Positions 44,201 to 53,835 of a DNA stretch of 64,000 bases are shown here, in pieces. The stretch is taken from contig OX637363.1 in assembly GCA_951799405.1 (NCBI GenBank), forward strand, positions 2,790,001 through 2,854,000. The letters are read 5' to 3'. The position numbers and the translations under genes are program-made. Source of the DNA: Agapetus fuscipes (lineage: Eukaryota > Arthropoda > Insecta > Trichoptera > Glossosomatidae). Each line of letters begins with the position of its first letter. The stretch's first letter is position 1. The notes beneath the pieces were generated by a model. That model was not told where the DNA came from. It ran no database searches and saw nothing but the letters and a program-made list of their open reading frames with translations.

Positions 44201-47200
44201 AAAATATTTGCATTCATCCAGCCCGTAGCTGCAGCCAAGCCCAACGTACCTGATGGTGCCCCATGAAGCATGTGCAGTTTAAATTTTTTCCTGGGAAATA
44301 CCATAGCCGGTGGGATGGCTTGTCCAGTCGCGCTGACAATGCAGCATGTTGTTACTAAGGTACCCCTTTCACCGCTCGTAACTTTTGCTACGTTTGTGCC
44401 CTTCCGTGCTAGTACTTTTCCTGGTCGCTGAACAGTAGTGGTAGATGTTTCATCTAGATTATAGAGTCTAGTACCATCTGCAAAGCCAGGGTGTCTTTCC
44501 ATGGCAGATTTTAAATTGCGGAAAAAGGAATCAACATTGTGCTTGTTAAAAGCAGTGGCCCTGGCCAAGCTACAAGCTTCTGGTTTTCTCAGCGAAATTT
44601 CAGGATGCCTTTTTCTAAATGCACGAAGCCATTCACATCCAGCTATTTCTGAATCTATCCATGATTGTGGTATATTGCGGTTGTTTAAATTACCCATTTG
44701 GAATGCAATGCGCCGACAATCTTTCGCAGTGAGGCCGTAAAATAGTTCAGCACAGTGTTCAATATATTTTACTAGATCATCTTCTTCTTCTGATGTAAAA
44801 ACTTTGTTGACTTCGTAGTTTGGTGTTAAACGTATTGGTTGACCAGCATTTTCGTTGGATCTTTTCACGTACAATCGAACTGTTGGGTAACTAAGTTGGC
44901 ATTCTTTACTAGCTTTCCTTATGCTCATCCCACCTTGGACTAATTCAATAGCTTTTTTCATAGTGTCTCCTGAATGGCCTCCTTTTTTTCTTTCTTGTTT
45001 AGTACGCCCCATCTAAAATACAAATAAGATATTTTAAACAAATTCGGTAATCTTTGTATAAAACACATTTTTATAAAATTTATTTGTTTGAAACACAAGA
45101 GTTTACAAACAAACATGACAAAGTTATACAGGTACACAATTAACCGTCGTTGGTACACAGTTAACCATGGTTAACTGTGTACCAACTGCATTTGGTTAAT
45201 TGTACACCACCCTGCTTCCAAAGCCGTTGAGCTAACCTCACTTTTAAATAAGCAACAATACACACATAATACCCATACTAAATAAAGTATGTTTAGTCAG
45301 TCTACACACATGACAAATAATGATAATTGTAAAATCAAACCAAATGAAATTAAGAGAAAAAGTACTCACGTTATTTTTTTAACTTTTTTCATCGAAAAAC
45401 ACAAAATTTGATGTCACACACCGGACACCCGCGTTAGCTCGCTGCAAACTGGGGAGAGGGGAGCGGGGCTGTTTTGACATCTAAATCGCGCGATGGAACA
45501 AAATAGTGACGTCACGTTTGCCAACTATGGGCATGGTTAATTGTGTACCAGTGGTTAACTGTTGAACAGGTCACCCTACACTTTTTTTTTTTTTTTAAGA
45601 AATCCTGTGCGGGTGACTCCCTAGATTCTAGAGACTCTAGGGGTCTATGACACTTGTTGTAGTGCCGCAGAGGTGTACGAGCTTGGTCGTCGCTACAAAG
45701 CGTCAATACTCAAGCAAGACCCAGTTGCTGTAAGGCTGGATGGACCTTTCAGTGACCGGTCTTTGGTAAAGGCTTTGTGATTTATTTTTTTCAACCCAGC
45801 GAAGAGCATATTTGGAAATATAAATTGTGTATTTTTGTGCTCCGCTGGGATCCGAATCCACAACCTTCCATTTATGAGTCCGAAGTGTTGCTACTGGACC
45901 ACGGACCGGTCCAAGATGCCAACGACACACGGTGTATCTGAGCGGTAACCCATCCAAGTACTATCCGCGCCCAATGTTGCTTAACTTCGGTGATCTATGG
46001 GAACCAGTGCTTTCAACATGGTATCGTCGTTGACAAGTAATAGAAGTCGTCTTTGAAGTAATGGTAACATTTTTGAATTTGGAACTTTTTCTTGGTGAGC
46101 CAACGTCAATTATTATATCAGGCTTATTTATTTTAAATTACCTCAAGGGCCCTCTCCAATCACGGATAAGACTTTTTAAAAAACGTGAGTCTTGAGTGCT
46201 CCGCGAAATACACCCACAGATTTGGAGTTTTTCATTCCGGGCGGCAGTCTGTTTTAATCTACCGCACCCGCAAGACCAAAAGTGCGGTCTCCGAAATTTG
46301 TATGAATCTGACGGCGCGACTAAATCAAATTGATTGCTCCATCACCCGCGGATCTGACCACCACCCTCTCCGGGAAACGAATCCAATGTAGTTGTTTCAA
46401 CAGCGGAGTGATGTGAGCGAATTTGGATATCCCAAATATGAGCCTTGCTGCTGAATTCAACACAGATTGAAAGCGGTTGAACTGCTTCTTCAGTGTTGCG
46501 CAATAATCAATCCGAGACATCACAAATGCACTCATCAGGGTCTTAAACCGCATCTGACGGTAGACAATCTTGTATGGAACTGCCAACCTTAGCAACCAAT
46601 AACAAAATACATGTTTTACTTGTCCTTAGCAACCTGGCCAGGTCACGACACAATTTTGTCAAAGTCAATTCACATTAGCAACAATAATTGTAAGTTAGCT
46701 CGTCACACTGTTGTGTCTATGGAATTTGCGTTGACTGCATTGCAGGCGAGACTGGATGAGCAGGAAGTTGTGTACATCCCTCTGATGGAAGAGAAGGAGG
46801 CCGAGTACCAGGAGGAGCTGAGGATCAAGATGACCACCTTCCTCATGGAGCACGCAGCGCGTGTCATACAGAGGGCTTGGCGGGAGATCCTGGCGGCTAG
46901 GGCTGACAAGAGAAGGGTACACACTCCTTCCCATTACCATTATTGTTACGTTGATAACTTTGTGAAGTGGATTCAAATTTCCAACCTATTTTGTGTAAAT
47001 CAATTTTTATTTCACGAACTAGTTGTACCCTGCCACCCTTTGTGGTGGCTCATGATGATGATGATGGATGATTTTTTTCCTGTGGCGCCATTTAATGGTC
47101 CAGGACCATCTCAGGCGCCATGGCTTCTGAAGAAAAGCAGTGTCTTCAGTCCCTTTCTGAAGGTGGTGGTAGGCTGGTTCGCGCAAACACCGACGGGCAA

Positions 47201-48188
47201 ATTGTTCCAGGCAACCGGCCCGGCCACCGCAAAGCTCCTGTCTGCAAAATTTGATGTGTTCGCTTACTCGTTGTACTGTATCACACCGTTTTTCTGCTAG
47301 AGGTGACCAGTATCTCTGCAGATGTGTCTCTACTGTATTGTATCTTTGCACACTTTTGTTTTAGTCTAAAGAAATCCCTGTCATAAGGTGAAAATAGTCT
47401 AACCATATTTCTGCACTCATTTCTTTTATTGCTGGAGTTTTTTTTATACAGAAGACTAAGTTGGCATGTAAAGAATTACTCATGTAATTTTCATTGCAAT
47501 CTGTTCAGTAGTTTAACAGTCTATACAGGACAAACATACACACATCCGTTTGATTTTATATGTTAGATCAGCGGTTTCCAAACTTTATGCTGCCACGTCT
47601 CCCTAAAAAGAAATTTAATTTTCGCGCCTCCCTTTGTACGTTTTATTTTTTTTCGCGCCTCCATTAAGGTGAGTTTATTATAATTCCACGACCTGTTTCG
47701 CAAACAATCCGTTTGCATCATCAGGTGGCTAATCTAATCTAAGTTGCAAAATATATGTAACATTAGAGATTCACATTATATGCATTTTCACAGAACAGAC
47801 ACGTATAAGTTCGCCATGTGGTCCTACAATATAAAAACCCGAATCTCAAATGAACATACACCCTGCAGCTCCTGCCGACCTTCCCTGAAACAGGGGTGAC
47901 ATTGGCAAAGTGAACCATCTTCTACAGCATGGGTGGTCAGCCGCATACCAACCTATAAGTCAAGGAACTAAATAAAAAAGTTACATTTTTATTTAGCCAC
48001 CTGATGATGCAAAGGGATTGTTTGCAAAACCCATCGTGGAATTATAATAAACTCTCCGTAATCGAATACAAAATTATTATTATTTTATCTACTAAAATGA
48101 ACGATTACAAAGTGAACACCTCTACAATCAATTCATTTTTGTTGTTTTATTACAGAAAAGAATGGCGTCCAAAAAGAAAAAGAAGTAA
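35256..48188 (+). CDS. DRC10: Dynein regulatory complex subunit 10 (IQCD), complete
   Basis: Nine exons join in phase: 35256-35328, 35791-36056, 36785-36898, 37956-38121, 38766-38901, 41199-41348, 42113-42242, 46746-46916, 48156-48188, total 412 aa. It is coiled coil throughout. KLRAKRIKVEAVLTSWLQKY followed by DTEIGDKQATLDEL is the conserved DRC10 block, and it is formed correctly only by the exon 6/7 junction. An IQ calmodulin-binding motif (HAARVIQRAWREILAARADK, about 381-400) precedes a poly-lysine C terminus. It is a subunit of the nexin-dynein regulatory complex in cilia and sperm flagella. Introns carry a solo LTR, SINEs, F1, a piggyBac-derived element and an intact pogo element. Confidence 0.93.
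35393..35635 (-). mobile_element. LINE 3' UTR copy (family LU)
   Basis: AATCTAAGTTGCAAAGATATG to GGGTGGTCAGCCGCATACT, in DRC10 intron 1. Confidence 0.7.
36092..36446 (+). mobile_element. Solo LTR
   Basis: Begins TGTTACGAACTTGAG, ends GATAACA, and is flanked by ATAT on both sides (36088-36091; 36447-36450). It contains TATATAAAGTGACTGCA and a TGTAAAATAAATT polyadenylation region. Length 355 bp and a 4-bp duplication fit a Gypsy-type LTR. No internal region. In DRC10 intron 2. Confidence 0.75.
36508..36710. repeat. Palindromic MITE (F1-related)
   Basis: Inverted arms with AGTCTTGACGACCGTCGATA / ACCGACGGCTGTTGAGACTT at the ends and ATAAAACATGATGG / CCACCATGTTTTAT near the centre. Ends 74 bp before DRC10 exon 3. 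Confidence 0.55.
36991..37400 (-). mobile_element. LU copy split by a LINE fragment
   Basis: LU from ATCTAAGTTGCAAAGATACC; the body breaks at GTGACATTG (37178) and resumes at CATTGGCAAAGTG (37348). Confidence 0.75.
37179..37347 (+). mobile_element. L2/CR1-like LINE 3' end inserted in LU
   Basis: Encodes AWNNLPIGVRANQPTTTFRK then ELKTLLFSRSHGA, followed by GGCGCCACAGG and an ATC repeat. CATTG duplicates flank it (37174-37178, 37348-37352). It proves that LINE activity is younger than this LU copy. From 37400 to 37950 nothing more is recognised. Confidence 0.8.
38163..38462 (+). mobile_element. SINE S1, tail A
   Basis: Head GACCAGTCCGTAGTCGGTGG with decayed B box, body, tail A, ATT-type end. 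Starts 41 bp after DRC10 exon 4. Confidence 0.75.
38494..38676. repeat. Palindrome with ~79-bp arms and ~24-nt loop
   Basis: 38494-38572 and 38597-38676 are near-perfect reverse complements, from an ATG/CAT repeat through CTCCATCTTTCCGGGCTTG to GTAGGCTGC / GCAGCCTAC. A CATGGCCGGC motif related to the AAGCTTTCACGGCCGG family precedes it. In DRC10 intron 4. Confidence 0.75.
39012..40839. mobile_element. F1 MITE interrupted by a 1.6-kb element
   Basis: Left half 39012-39158 (TTAGACATTTTGATCG, GACAAACTAATGATGCC) and right half 40753-40839 (ATCATTAGTTTGTCAAAGCG to TCTAAGAATAGC) are the inverted halves of F1. The join across the insert restores the F1 centre TTGTGGCCATCTTGG. In DRC10 intron 5. Confidence 0.7.
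39159..40752 (+). mobile_element. TIR element carrying piggyBac-like remnants
   Basis: 11-bp perfect inverted ends CCCAGATAGCA / TGCTATCTGGG with TT at each side. Inside, 39640-39780 reads an acidic stretch (SDVELEDEDDEV, then a stop), and 40060-40270 reads WRHRDLDIPDT, then LTSLEYFQLFVDDAIIENIV, the start of a piggyBac-type transposase domain. 40272-40416 resembles a LINE C terminus (RWLDGVVADSRAVGVWDW). So it is a chimeric non-autonomous element. The TT borders do not fit piggyBac (TTAA). Confidence 0.6.
40855..41100. mobile_element. Palindromic MITE, ~100-bp arms
   Basis: CTGTACCCTTAGTACGAG at 40855 and CTCGTACTAAGGGTACAG ending at 41100; the inner arms match through AAAGAGTGATTTCCCCCAA and ACGGCAGATTTTGG. 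Ends 98 bp before DRC10 exon 6. Confidence 0.75.
41518..41815 (+). mobile_element. SINE S1, tail A
   Basis: Head CTTGGACCAGTCTGTAG with B box GGATTCGAATCCC, body, tail A and ATT repeats. In DRC10 intron 6. Confidence 0.75.
41816..42000 (+). mobile_element. LINE 3' UTR copy (LU), truncated
   Basis: TATAGGTTGGTATGTGATG to CGTTTCTGCTTGTAAAA; the tail is missing. It directly follows an S1 tail. Confidence 0.65.
42250..45576 (-). mobile_element. pogo-like DNA transposon, apparently complete
   Basis: Perfect 26-bp inverted repeats (42250-42275 and 45551-45576; starting GGGTGACCTGTTCAACAG) are flanked by TA on both sides (42248-42249; 45577-45578), and the internal transposase is intact. Subterminal GTTAACCA / TGGTTAAC motifs repeat at both ends (for example near 42470, 45140-45200, 45535). 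The left end lies 7 bp after DRC10 exon 7, within the donor region. Confidence 0.93.
42799..45012 (-). CDS. pogo/Tigger-family transposase
   Basis: 737 aa from ATG at 45012, no interruptions. Residues 15-50 form a pipsqueak/CENP-B-type helix-turn-helix (AIELVQGGMSIRKASKE). Residues 120-150 resemble the CENP-B second DNA-binding part (CEWLRAFRKRHPEISLRKPE). The DDE_1 catalytic core has YNLDETS (Asp187), LLLMDNHESH (Asp295) and TTSKLQPLDVGLNG (Asp331), consistent with a DDD pogo enzyme. The C terminus (about 560-640) is lysine-rich and then acidic (EDSDTSDEEEF). Located antisense within DRC10 intron 7. It is a candidate active enzyme that cuts and pastes at TA sites. Confidence 0.93.
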   Translation of the reverse strand: MGRTKQERKKGGHSGDTMKKAIELVQGGMSIRKASKECQLSYPTVRLYVKRSNENAGQPIRLTPNYEVNKVFTSEEEDDLVKYIEHCAELFYGLTAKDCRRIAFQMGNLNNRNIPQSWIDSEIAGCEWLRAFRKRHPEISLRKPEACSLARATAFNKHNVDSFFRNLKSAMERHPGFADGTRLYNLDETSTTTVQRPGKVLARKGTNVAKVTSGERGTLVTTCCIVSATGQAIPPAMVFPRKKFKLHMLHGAPSGTLGLAAATGWMNANIFVDVIRHFIKHVSASKNNPALLLMDNHESHLSIEALNLAKSSGVTILTLHPHTTSKLQPLDVGLNGPFKTYYNAAVDSWLLRNPGQSLTIYNIAECVGSAYLKAMNPVNIVNAFKKCGIFPFDDSIFTEVDFLPSTVTDRPLITPSNQAEEVPDQADNTAPSSHLQENDSLNLDLQLNPTSQNNHLTPPFVQDTDLLPNATTSQDKTYLASDEQTPLIIEAPNISTSSLGYGQASEPTAPTNKKFLSPMDFLPPIKAKPRIMKRRRVPGKSMIATDTPEKDAIAEKKKKENKKQIYKVKQDLFKSTMRKESNKIKKKAHIIEDSDTSDEEEFIASGSSSGGEEFISGNEDDDGKIVLDDNFLPIPRDPKDNEFVIVLFPLKKTFVYYVAKILEKIDDEDESDFFVSFLRLKNRMRQTFCEPIVPDTAGIQLRDIKYILPDPKITGSNRRQMSFSFDVHFDMSLLSLR
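45582..46032 (-). mobile_element. Composite 5S rRNA-tRNA SINE, tail B
   Basis: Read on the minus strand: 5S-like head (46032-45918), 7-nt gap, tRNA-like S1 head, body, and tail B ending in a long A run (T run at 45582). It starts 5 bp outside the pogo element. Confidence 0.85.
46140..46580 (-). mobile_element. L2/CR1-like LINE ORF2 C-terminal fragment
   Basis: Minus strand: FKTLMSAFVMSRIDYC, QSVLNSAARLIFGISKF, HWIRFPERV, then a frame change and PPGMKNSKSVGVFRGALKTHV. Homologous to the last third of the 30926-32862 ORF. Confidence 0.75.
47054..47345 (-). mobile_element. L2/CR1-like LINE 3' end
   Basis: Left end GATGATGATGATGG (reverse tail) and GGCGCCATTTAATGGTCC. On the minus strand it reads AVAGPVAWNNLPVGVCANQP and TTTFRKGLKTLLFFRSHGA. 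In DRC10 intron 8. Confidence 0.75.
47686..47729 (-). ncRNA. Hammerhead-like ribozyme motif (best preserved)
   Basis: Minus strand: GCCAC, CTGATGA, extra T, GCAAAC-loop-GTTTGC, GAAACAGGTC, GTGG. The conserved boxes CUGAUGA and GAAA, a GUC cleavage triplet, a 6-bp stem II and a 4-bp stem I are all present. One base between the first box and stem II exceeds the minimal consensus. Confidence 0.55.
47997..48039 (+). ncRNA. Hammerhead-like motif, partly decayed
   Basis: CCAC, CTGATGA, extra T, GCAAA-loop-TTTGC, AAAACCCATC, GTGG: the partner of the minus-strand motif at 47686; GAAA has become AAAA. Confidence 0.45.
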
Positions 48189-48622
48189 TCATAATGGAGG
48201 AGGCTGACGCACAGATTGCGAAGAAATGAAACAAGGGCGGCTACTTCTTTTTACAAATTGTTTTCAGTAATCGTCATTTTATTAATGGCATAATATATGT
48301 TTCACATTCCATTTCAAATCAACTATACAATAGGATAAATTCAATAATATTATGTATTTTTTAAACAATTCATTATGTACCCTACTTATTTGAATTTTTT
48401 TAAAAGTCAATGCTTTGGGAGTCCACAGTGTGTTTACTTTACTAAATTCTTGTCCATTCCTTATATTAAGTTACACTAAGAGAAGTGTTATGATACCAAA
48501 AAAGAGAGTTTTTAACTATTTTTGCTTAGCCAGGTTACTTACGCACACGTGATTGGTTGAATGTTTTATTTTACCTCAGTTTTGAATCTTATTTTCACCA
48601 TCCTTGTGCCGTCATTCATACA

Positions 48623-48628
48623 AATAAA
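48623..48628 (+). other. Possible polyadenylation signal of DRC10
   Basis: AATAAA 435 bp after the DRC10 stop. Weak evidence: nothing canonical occurs nearer. Confidence 0.25.
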
Positions 48629-48653
48629 ATATCACATGAAAGACAGAACATAC

Positions 48654-48825
48654 TGGGCTGGAAGTCTCATCACCACAGTAATTCTTACCTGCCGAATATC
48701 GGTAATATTTGTATGAAGACCTGTCAATCCAAGATGGCCGCAAGGGAACAGCTGATTGGTCTTCATACAAATATTACCGATATTCGGCAGGTAAGAATTA
48801 CCGTGGTGATGAGACTTCCAGCCCA
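48654..48825. mobile_element. Palindromic MITE family F1, short intact copy
   Basis: TGGGCTGGAAGTCTCATCAC at the left and GTGATGAGACTTCCAGCCCA at the right; ~68-bp arms with about one mismatch around CAATCCAAGATGGCCGCAAG. Lies downstream of DRC10. Confidence 0.85.
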
Positions 48826-48954
48826 AGTATACTTTAATTCTATGTTATGTGGTAAGTAGATTATATGCAGACTCCAATGTGCTAATGTTATGAAGGTCTG
48901 GATTTTTTATGGTAATTTAACTGGAGTTTTGGTCGTTAGACATATTGAACAATT

Positions 48955-49500
48955 AAAATTAAAATTAATGAAACTATTCGGATATTTGACAAACCATTAT
49001 TGAAGAACTTACATCAATCTCAGCATTTTGTTGGCAATGTAACTAACATCTTCAGGAGGAACCCTTTCTGCGTGACGGTTAAGGATAAACATCTGATCTA
49101 ATCTAATCTAAGCTGCAAGGATATATATCATTTAAGATTTATAATAAGTGCATTCCCACAAGCAGACATGTATAATTTTGCGCTAACACATGCCGCATGT
49201 GGACCTACATTATAAGAACCCATCTCAAATGAACATAAGCCCTGCAACTCTTGCCATCCTTCCCTGAGACAGGGGTGACATTGGCAAAGTGAACCATTTT
49301 TTCACAGTATGGCTGGTCAGCCTCATACCAACCTATAAGTCAATGATATTTACAATAATAGTAATTCCACAGCTAAAATTTATTATTCGGATATTGGACG
49401 AACGGTTATAAGAGAACTTACATTACTCTCGACGTTTCGTTGGCGACGTAGCTAACGTCTTCAGGAGACACCCTCTCTGCTGTATTTATTATTATTGTAA
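48955..49500 (-). mobile_element. Two hammerhead-bearing repeats flanking an LU copy
   Basis: 48955-49085 and 49385-49500 are copies of one repeat in the same orientation (ATTCGGATAT, GAACTTACAT, CTTCAGGAG). Between them is LU 49095-49345 (minus). In the second copy the core at 49427-49468 is intact: TCTC, CTGAAGA, extra C, GTT-loop-AAC, GAAACGTC, GAGA. In the first, GAAA is AAAA. From 49510 to 49880 nothing is recognised. Confidence 0.6.
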
Positions 49501-49884
49501 ATATGTCAAACAACCGTTATTCCAACCTAAACCTAACATTCTTAGTGAGTGAGTGAACAGCCCTCTCTCAAAATTTAGACATTGGCCGTTTTTGTGTGTT
49601 ACCCAGATTTCTTTATGTACATTAGTAACGCATGGAATAAGTTTTTGATGATAATAGATTTTCAATTTGTAAATAAAGATGGCCTATCATCTTTCTATGA
49701 TCCATCTTTTTTCCTTTTCAAACCCTATTTAGTAACCGACACTTCTCTAGATGTATTGCTTATAGTTATATTTTAAAAAAAGGCAGTGATATCCTTTATT
49801 ATTTTTACAAGTCAAAGGTACAATTTAATTCAAATAAACTAACAACCAAATTATTCCAACAGTAGAAGCACAGAGCAATGATTT

Positions 49885-49992
49885 ACCTACAGCAAGGTAT
49901 GATACATGATTTTTGAGCTGTGCTAGAGATCGAACCCCTTGCCTTGCGATCAACAGTCTGAGATCTTAACCACTAGACTATGAACAGGCAAA
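49885..49992 (-). mobile_element. tRNA-derived SINE head
   Basis: Minus strand: GCCTGTTCATAGTCTAGTGG (A box) and AAGGGGTTCGATCTC (B box). Not a tRNA gene: the acceptor ends do not pair and no 3' terminator follows. Confidence 0.55.
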
Positions 49993-50019
49993 AAAAACTA
50001 ATATAAATTGAGTCTAGTA

Positions 50020-50345
50020 GACAGTTCAGTTGGTAGAACACTTGCGTTCATTGCCAAAGGACTAAGGTGTCACGAGATGATTTCCTGTTTTGGTGTTTAT
50101 TCCAAACATAAAAAAAATATTGATCTGGCAAGGTGAGGATGCTTACTCGGCCTTCAAAAGAAATGAGCACCTACCCCCCGGGAACAGGGACACCCTCTGA
50201 AGCCGATTGAATTGGTTAACGTACCTACAGGCCGTACTACCTACTACCGTACAGGCCCCTTACCTGTAAAAATAAATAGCTTTCAATTGCGAGATGCGAC
50301 CCTTTTGGGGACACAACGATAGGATGTTGAATTACATGTACAGCT
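50020..50345 (+). mobile_element. SINE S2
   Basis: Head AGACAGTTCAGTTGGTAGAA, body with AAGAAATGAGCACCTACC and the end GTACAGCTTAGTTGTG. Diverged. Confidence 0.6.
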
Positions 50346-50487
50346 TAGTTGTGTTTGTGTTAATGTTTGAGAGTTGCCGTAAATTAGTCATAGAACCAAA
50401 GGCCGTAATCTCTGCTTGAAACATTTTTTAATCAGGAACTTTTCTCTTGCCGAGCAAAGGTCAGTCTTGTATGGGACTGCCGTGCTT

Positions 50488-50915
50488 AGCAACCAATGTC
50501 AAAATATTTGTATGCCTTTTCCCTAGCAACTTGGCCGGGTAACAACACAATATTGTCTATGCCAATTAACATGCAAACCTCATTCTGTAAATCGTGAAAA
50601 GAATTTTGTTTGGGCTTTTATTTCTGATGTATTTTTTTAATAATGTGAAAATAAAATTAAAATAATGTATTTAGCATGGTCCACCCTATATTTATTTATT
50701 TTACAATAATAGTATAACATTTGGATTATAGAAAAAAAAACATTTGACAAATTATGATATTTTTTTCATTTATTAATATTCTAAATTCACTTGGCTTCAT
50801 TTTGAAAGTAAATAAAATAAAATCATCACTATAGACTCAGCACACGAATTGACAAAGACAAAATTGTGACGTCCACACAGCAAAACAAATATTGTTTTAT
50901 TGGTTGCTAAGGACT
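50488..50915. repeat. Inverted-repeat element (TTAGCAACCAA family)
   Basis: Left arm CTTAGCAACCAATGTCAAAA with CAACACAATATTGTCTATG; right arm inverse with GACAAAATTGTGAC and ATTGGTTGCTAAGGA. Half copies lie at 46575-46690 and 57775-57870. Confidence 0.5.
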
Positions 50916-50974
50916 ATAGTCACATGACAGCAGGGGCGTGCATCCCATACAGGCACATGCGCCTAATAGGTAGG

Positions 50975-51298
50975 CAATATTTTTTTTTAAGAAAATCCTG
51001 TGCGGGAGACTCCCTAGATTCTAGAGACTCTAGGGGTCTATGACACTTGTTGTAGTGCCGCAGAGGTGTACGAGCTTGGTCGTCGCTACAAAGCGCCAAT
51101 ACTCAAGCAAGACCCAGTCGCTGTAAGGCTGGATGGACCTTTGGTGACCGGTCATTGGTAAAGGTTTATGAATTTTTCAACCCAGCGAAGAGCAAATTTG
51201 AAAATATAAATGGTATATTTTTTGTGCTCCGCCGGGATTCGAACCCACGATCTTCCCATTCAGAGTCCGCAGTGTTACCACTGAGCTACGGACCGGTC
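50975..51298 (-). mobile_element. SINE S1, tail B, well preserved
   Basis: T run and AAGAAAATCCTGTGCGGGAG (reverse tail B) to the head CACTGAGCTACGGACCGGTC. B box reads GGGATTCGAACCC in reverse. No 5S part. Confidence 0.85.
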
Positions 51299-51618
51299 AT
51301 ATCATCATCAATACATGGTAAAAAAACTATTTAAGATTGGTATTCAGATTTGAAATTCAAAATTTAAGTTCGATTGGGGGCACCGTTAACACTTCAGTCA
51401 ATTTCAAATTAGTTATTTTATAGGTGTGGGAGAAAATATTTATTCTGCAATGTATTTGCCTATACTCTATGCACGCGCCTGCATAGCAGTGTGAAGATTG
51501 TCCGCTGAGAAAATAGATACAATTGCAAATCTTGCATTGAGTCTATTGTGGTGTTTTTATGGAGTATTTCAAACGTATGAATACAGTTCTTAATATTGTA
51601 TTTCAATTTAACCAACTA

Positions 51619-51910
51619 GGGGCCGTCCATAAATTACATCATCGATTTTGGTTGATTTTCAACCCCCCCCCCCCTCTTACAATCATCCTATAGTCATTAT
51701 CTAATGACCCCCCCTCCCCCTCTTGCTGTAATAATGGATGAGCTTAATAATTAATAATGTTATATTACTTACATAATATTTTGTATATTTTGTAGAAATT
51801 GGTATTTACAAGAACGACGTCACTTTTGGTACTCGTACATCATTTGCCATCATCCGCAGACCAGACTCCCTCCCCCTTAATGCGAATGACGTAATATATG
51901 GACAGCCCCC
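51619..51910. mobile_element. TA-flanked MITE
   Basis: GGGGCCGTCCATAAATTAC at the left, GTAATATATGGACAGCCCCC at the right, TA on both sides. C-rich internal runs. The ends resemble Tc1/mariner-type MITEs. From 51915 to 52525 only AT-rich sequence is seen. Confidence 0.65.
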
Positions 51911-52529
51911 TAGCAGTAAACATATCTTACATAATTTTTTTTTCAATTCATAATGATTGCCATATGAAAAAATAATGTTAAGAATAAAAATAAAAATAAC
52001 CACCTATTATGGCAGGTAGATTTTTTAAATACATAATAACAAAAACTCTACATACATTAACTATTCTTATCAAATTTACATTTTTAAAAATATACAAGGT
52101 TAAATGCATCCCTATATTTCTTTATTATAGATGCACAATAGTAAAAAATTATATCAATTATATATAAATGTAAAGGGCCCACGAGGTGTAACTTGCACAA
52201 AAATGGCATTTCATGTGGAAACATTGATTGTTTATAAAATTAAAAAATAAATAAGTTTAGTGAAAATACACAAACATAATAATTTGGCAAATGTACGACA
52301 AGTAAATGTAGTCCGCACAAAATAATCATGCGGAAAAATGTGATGTATTCTGGCAGGGTTACTAGAGTACAAGCTAACCAATATTTTGTTGTTTGCTACA
52401 GATCACTTTACACCATTGAGAAATTTTGTCCCGACTCCAATGCAAACAGATAAATTATGGCTAAAATTGCAGACTAAATATTCATTTTATTTATGCTTAT
52501 CATCTTCGGGTTCGTTCATCAATAGGTTC

Positions 52530-52862
52530 AACTCACCACATGCGACCCCTTCGGGGATAAAGCGGCAAGAAGTTACACTATATGTGTAGCTTAGTTGCGT
52601 TGCGGTCTTCCTTGACTTATAGGTTGGTATGAGGCTGACCACCCATACTGTAAACAATGGTTCACTTTGCCAATGTCGCCCCTGTTTCAGGGAAGGTCGG
52701 CAAGAGTTGCAGGGCTCATGTTCATTTGAGATTGGGTTTTTATATTGTAGGTCCACATGCGGCATGTGTTAGCACAAACTTATACATGTCTGCTTGTGGG
52801 AATGCGTTTAATATGAATCTTGAATTATATATATCTTTGCAGCTAAGATTTAGATTTAAGAT
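52530..52862 (+). mobile_element. SINE S2 tail followed by LU copy
   Basis: S2 tail 52530-52602 (CACCACATGCGACCCCTTCG to GTGTAGCTTAGTTGCG), then a full LU 52609-52862 (TTCCTTGACTTATAGGTTGG to GCAGCTAAGATTTAG). Confidence 0.75.
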
Positions 52863-53233
52863 GTAAAAGCAATAACAGCATTTGAAATACTTGGGAGTGT
52901 TTGCAGAAAGCGGAAACCCTGAATAATTTAATAAGATTCAAGAGCCAGATTCTCATTATTTGCTTTATTTTCAAGTGTTTGGAAAGCAAATGCTTGCGCC
53001 ATTAATCACCACGAGCGTATGAATATACACACATTTTGGCCGTGTTCGGGGAGCGCTCACAAACCGTTCGGGGAGCTCACTGTCAGCAAATATTATGAGC
53101 TATGACGTCATGCACGACAACTCCACCATTCGCTAATCTAATTTATTTGTAAAGGTTTTGGCGTAAGCGTTGTAAGGGTCATTGTCGGTGTAAGCGTTTC
53201 TAACTTCACGTCTGTCGGGGTTATAGCCGCGGG

Positions 53234-53475
53234 GGCCAAGAGGGCTGATCTTTCTATCGTGTTTCGAATGGAACAACGTTGGTTCGATCCCCGCTTGGGT
53301 TACTTGACTTTAACTTTGACCCTGGTTCAACAGATGTTATTGGGTAATTATTATTTAATAATTCATTAATAATAAACAATAATGAATTATTAAATGATGA
53401 TATTAATACCTGTTTCTGGCCAGGCAGAATAGGTTGGTGAATTGCATTCCTCTTCACAAATCTATTTTATAAAAA
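53234..53475 (+). mobile_element. SINE S3
   Basis: GGGGGCCAAGAGGGCTGATC (A box) and GTTGGTTCGATCCCCGC (B box), body containing a TAATTATTATTTAATAATTC palindromic insertion, ending CTCTTCACAAATC and an A run. Confidence 0.7.
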
Positions 53476-53835
53476 AAAAAAAAAAATTCACACCAATGGT
53501 TGATACTGTTCCACTAACATTTGACAGTTAACATCAATAGTACAATTAGTAGTCACATTATTGACCCTTCAACTGCGGGTGACTCGCATAGGCGTCAAGT
53601 GTAAACTTGACGCGGTCATCCAACTTTGAACTTATCCCTGACATCTGTGTTCAACAATTCAAAAGTCTGCAAGTGGAAATACGAGCTGATATTTGTGATT
53701 TTTGTTCTTGAATAACTAATACACGTGACTGTTCACATAGTTTGAAGTGTCGTCAATCAATGAAGGTAGGAAATTAATAAATGAGTTAGAAAAAGTATTG
53801 CGTACTGGGGGTATTCATATAGACAGAATGTTCAG

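Larger units (their letters stand above)
47670..48055. repeat. Foldback with hammerhead-like arms around an LU copy
   Basis: Arms GAGTTTATTATAATTCCACG (47671) and CGTGGAATTATAATAAACTC (ending near 48052) are inverted and enclose an LU copy (47730-47968, minus). Each arm has a hammerhead-like core. It lies 100 bp before the last DRC10 exon. Confidence 0.75.

Noticed and set aside
45918..46032. Protein-coding ORF through the reversed 5S/tRNA region (about 45703-45957, minus)
   Set aside because: Entirely SINE sequence; the same false peptide recurs in every S1 copy.
46611..47300. 229-codon single-exon gene
   Set aside because: Only 46746-46916 is real (DRC10 exon 8 with the IQ motif); the rest is intron and an antisense LINE fragment that happen to be open.
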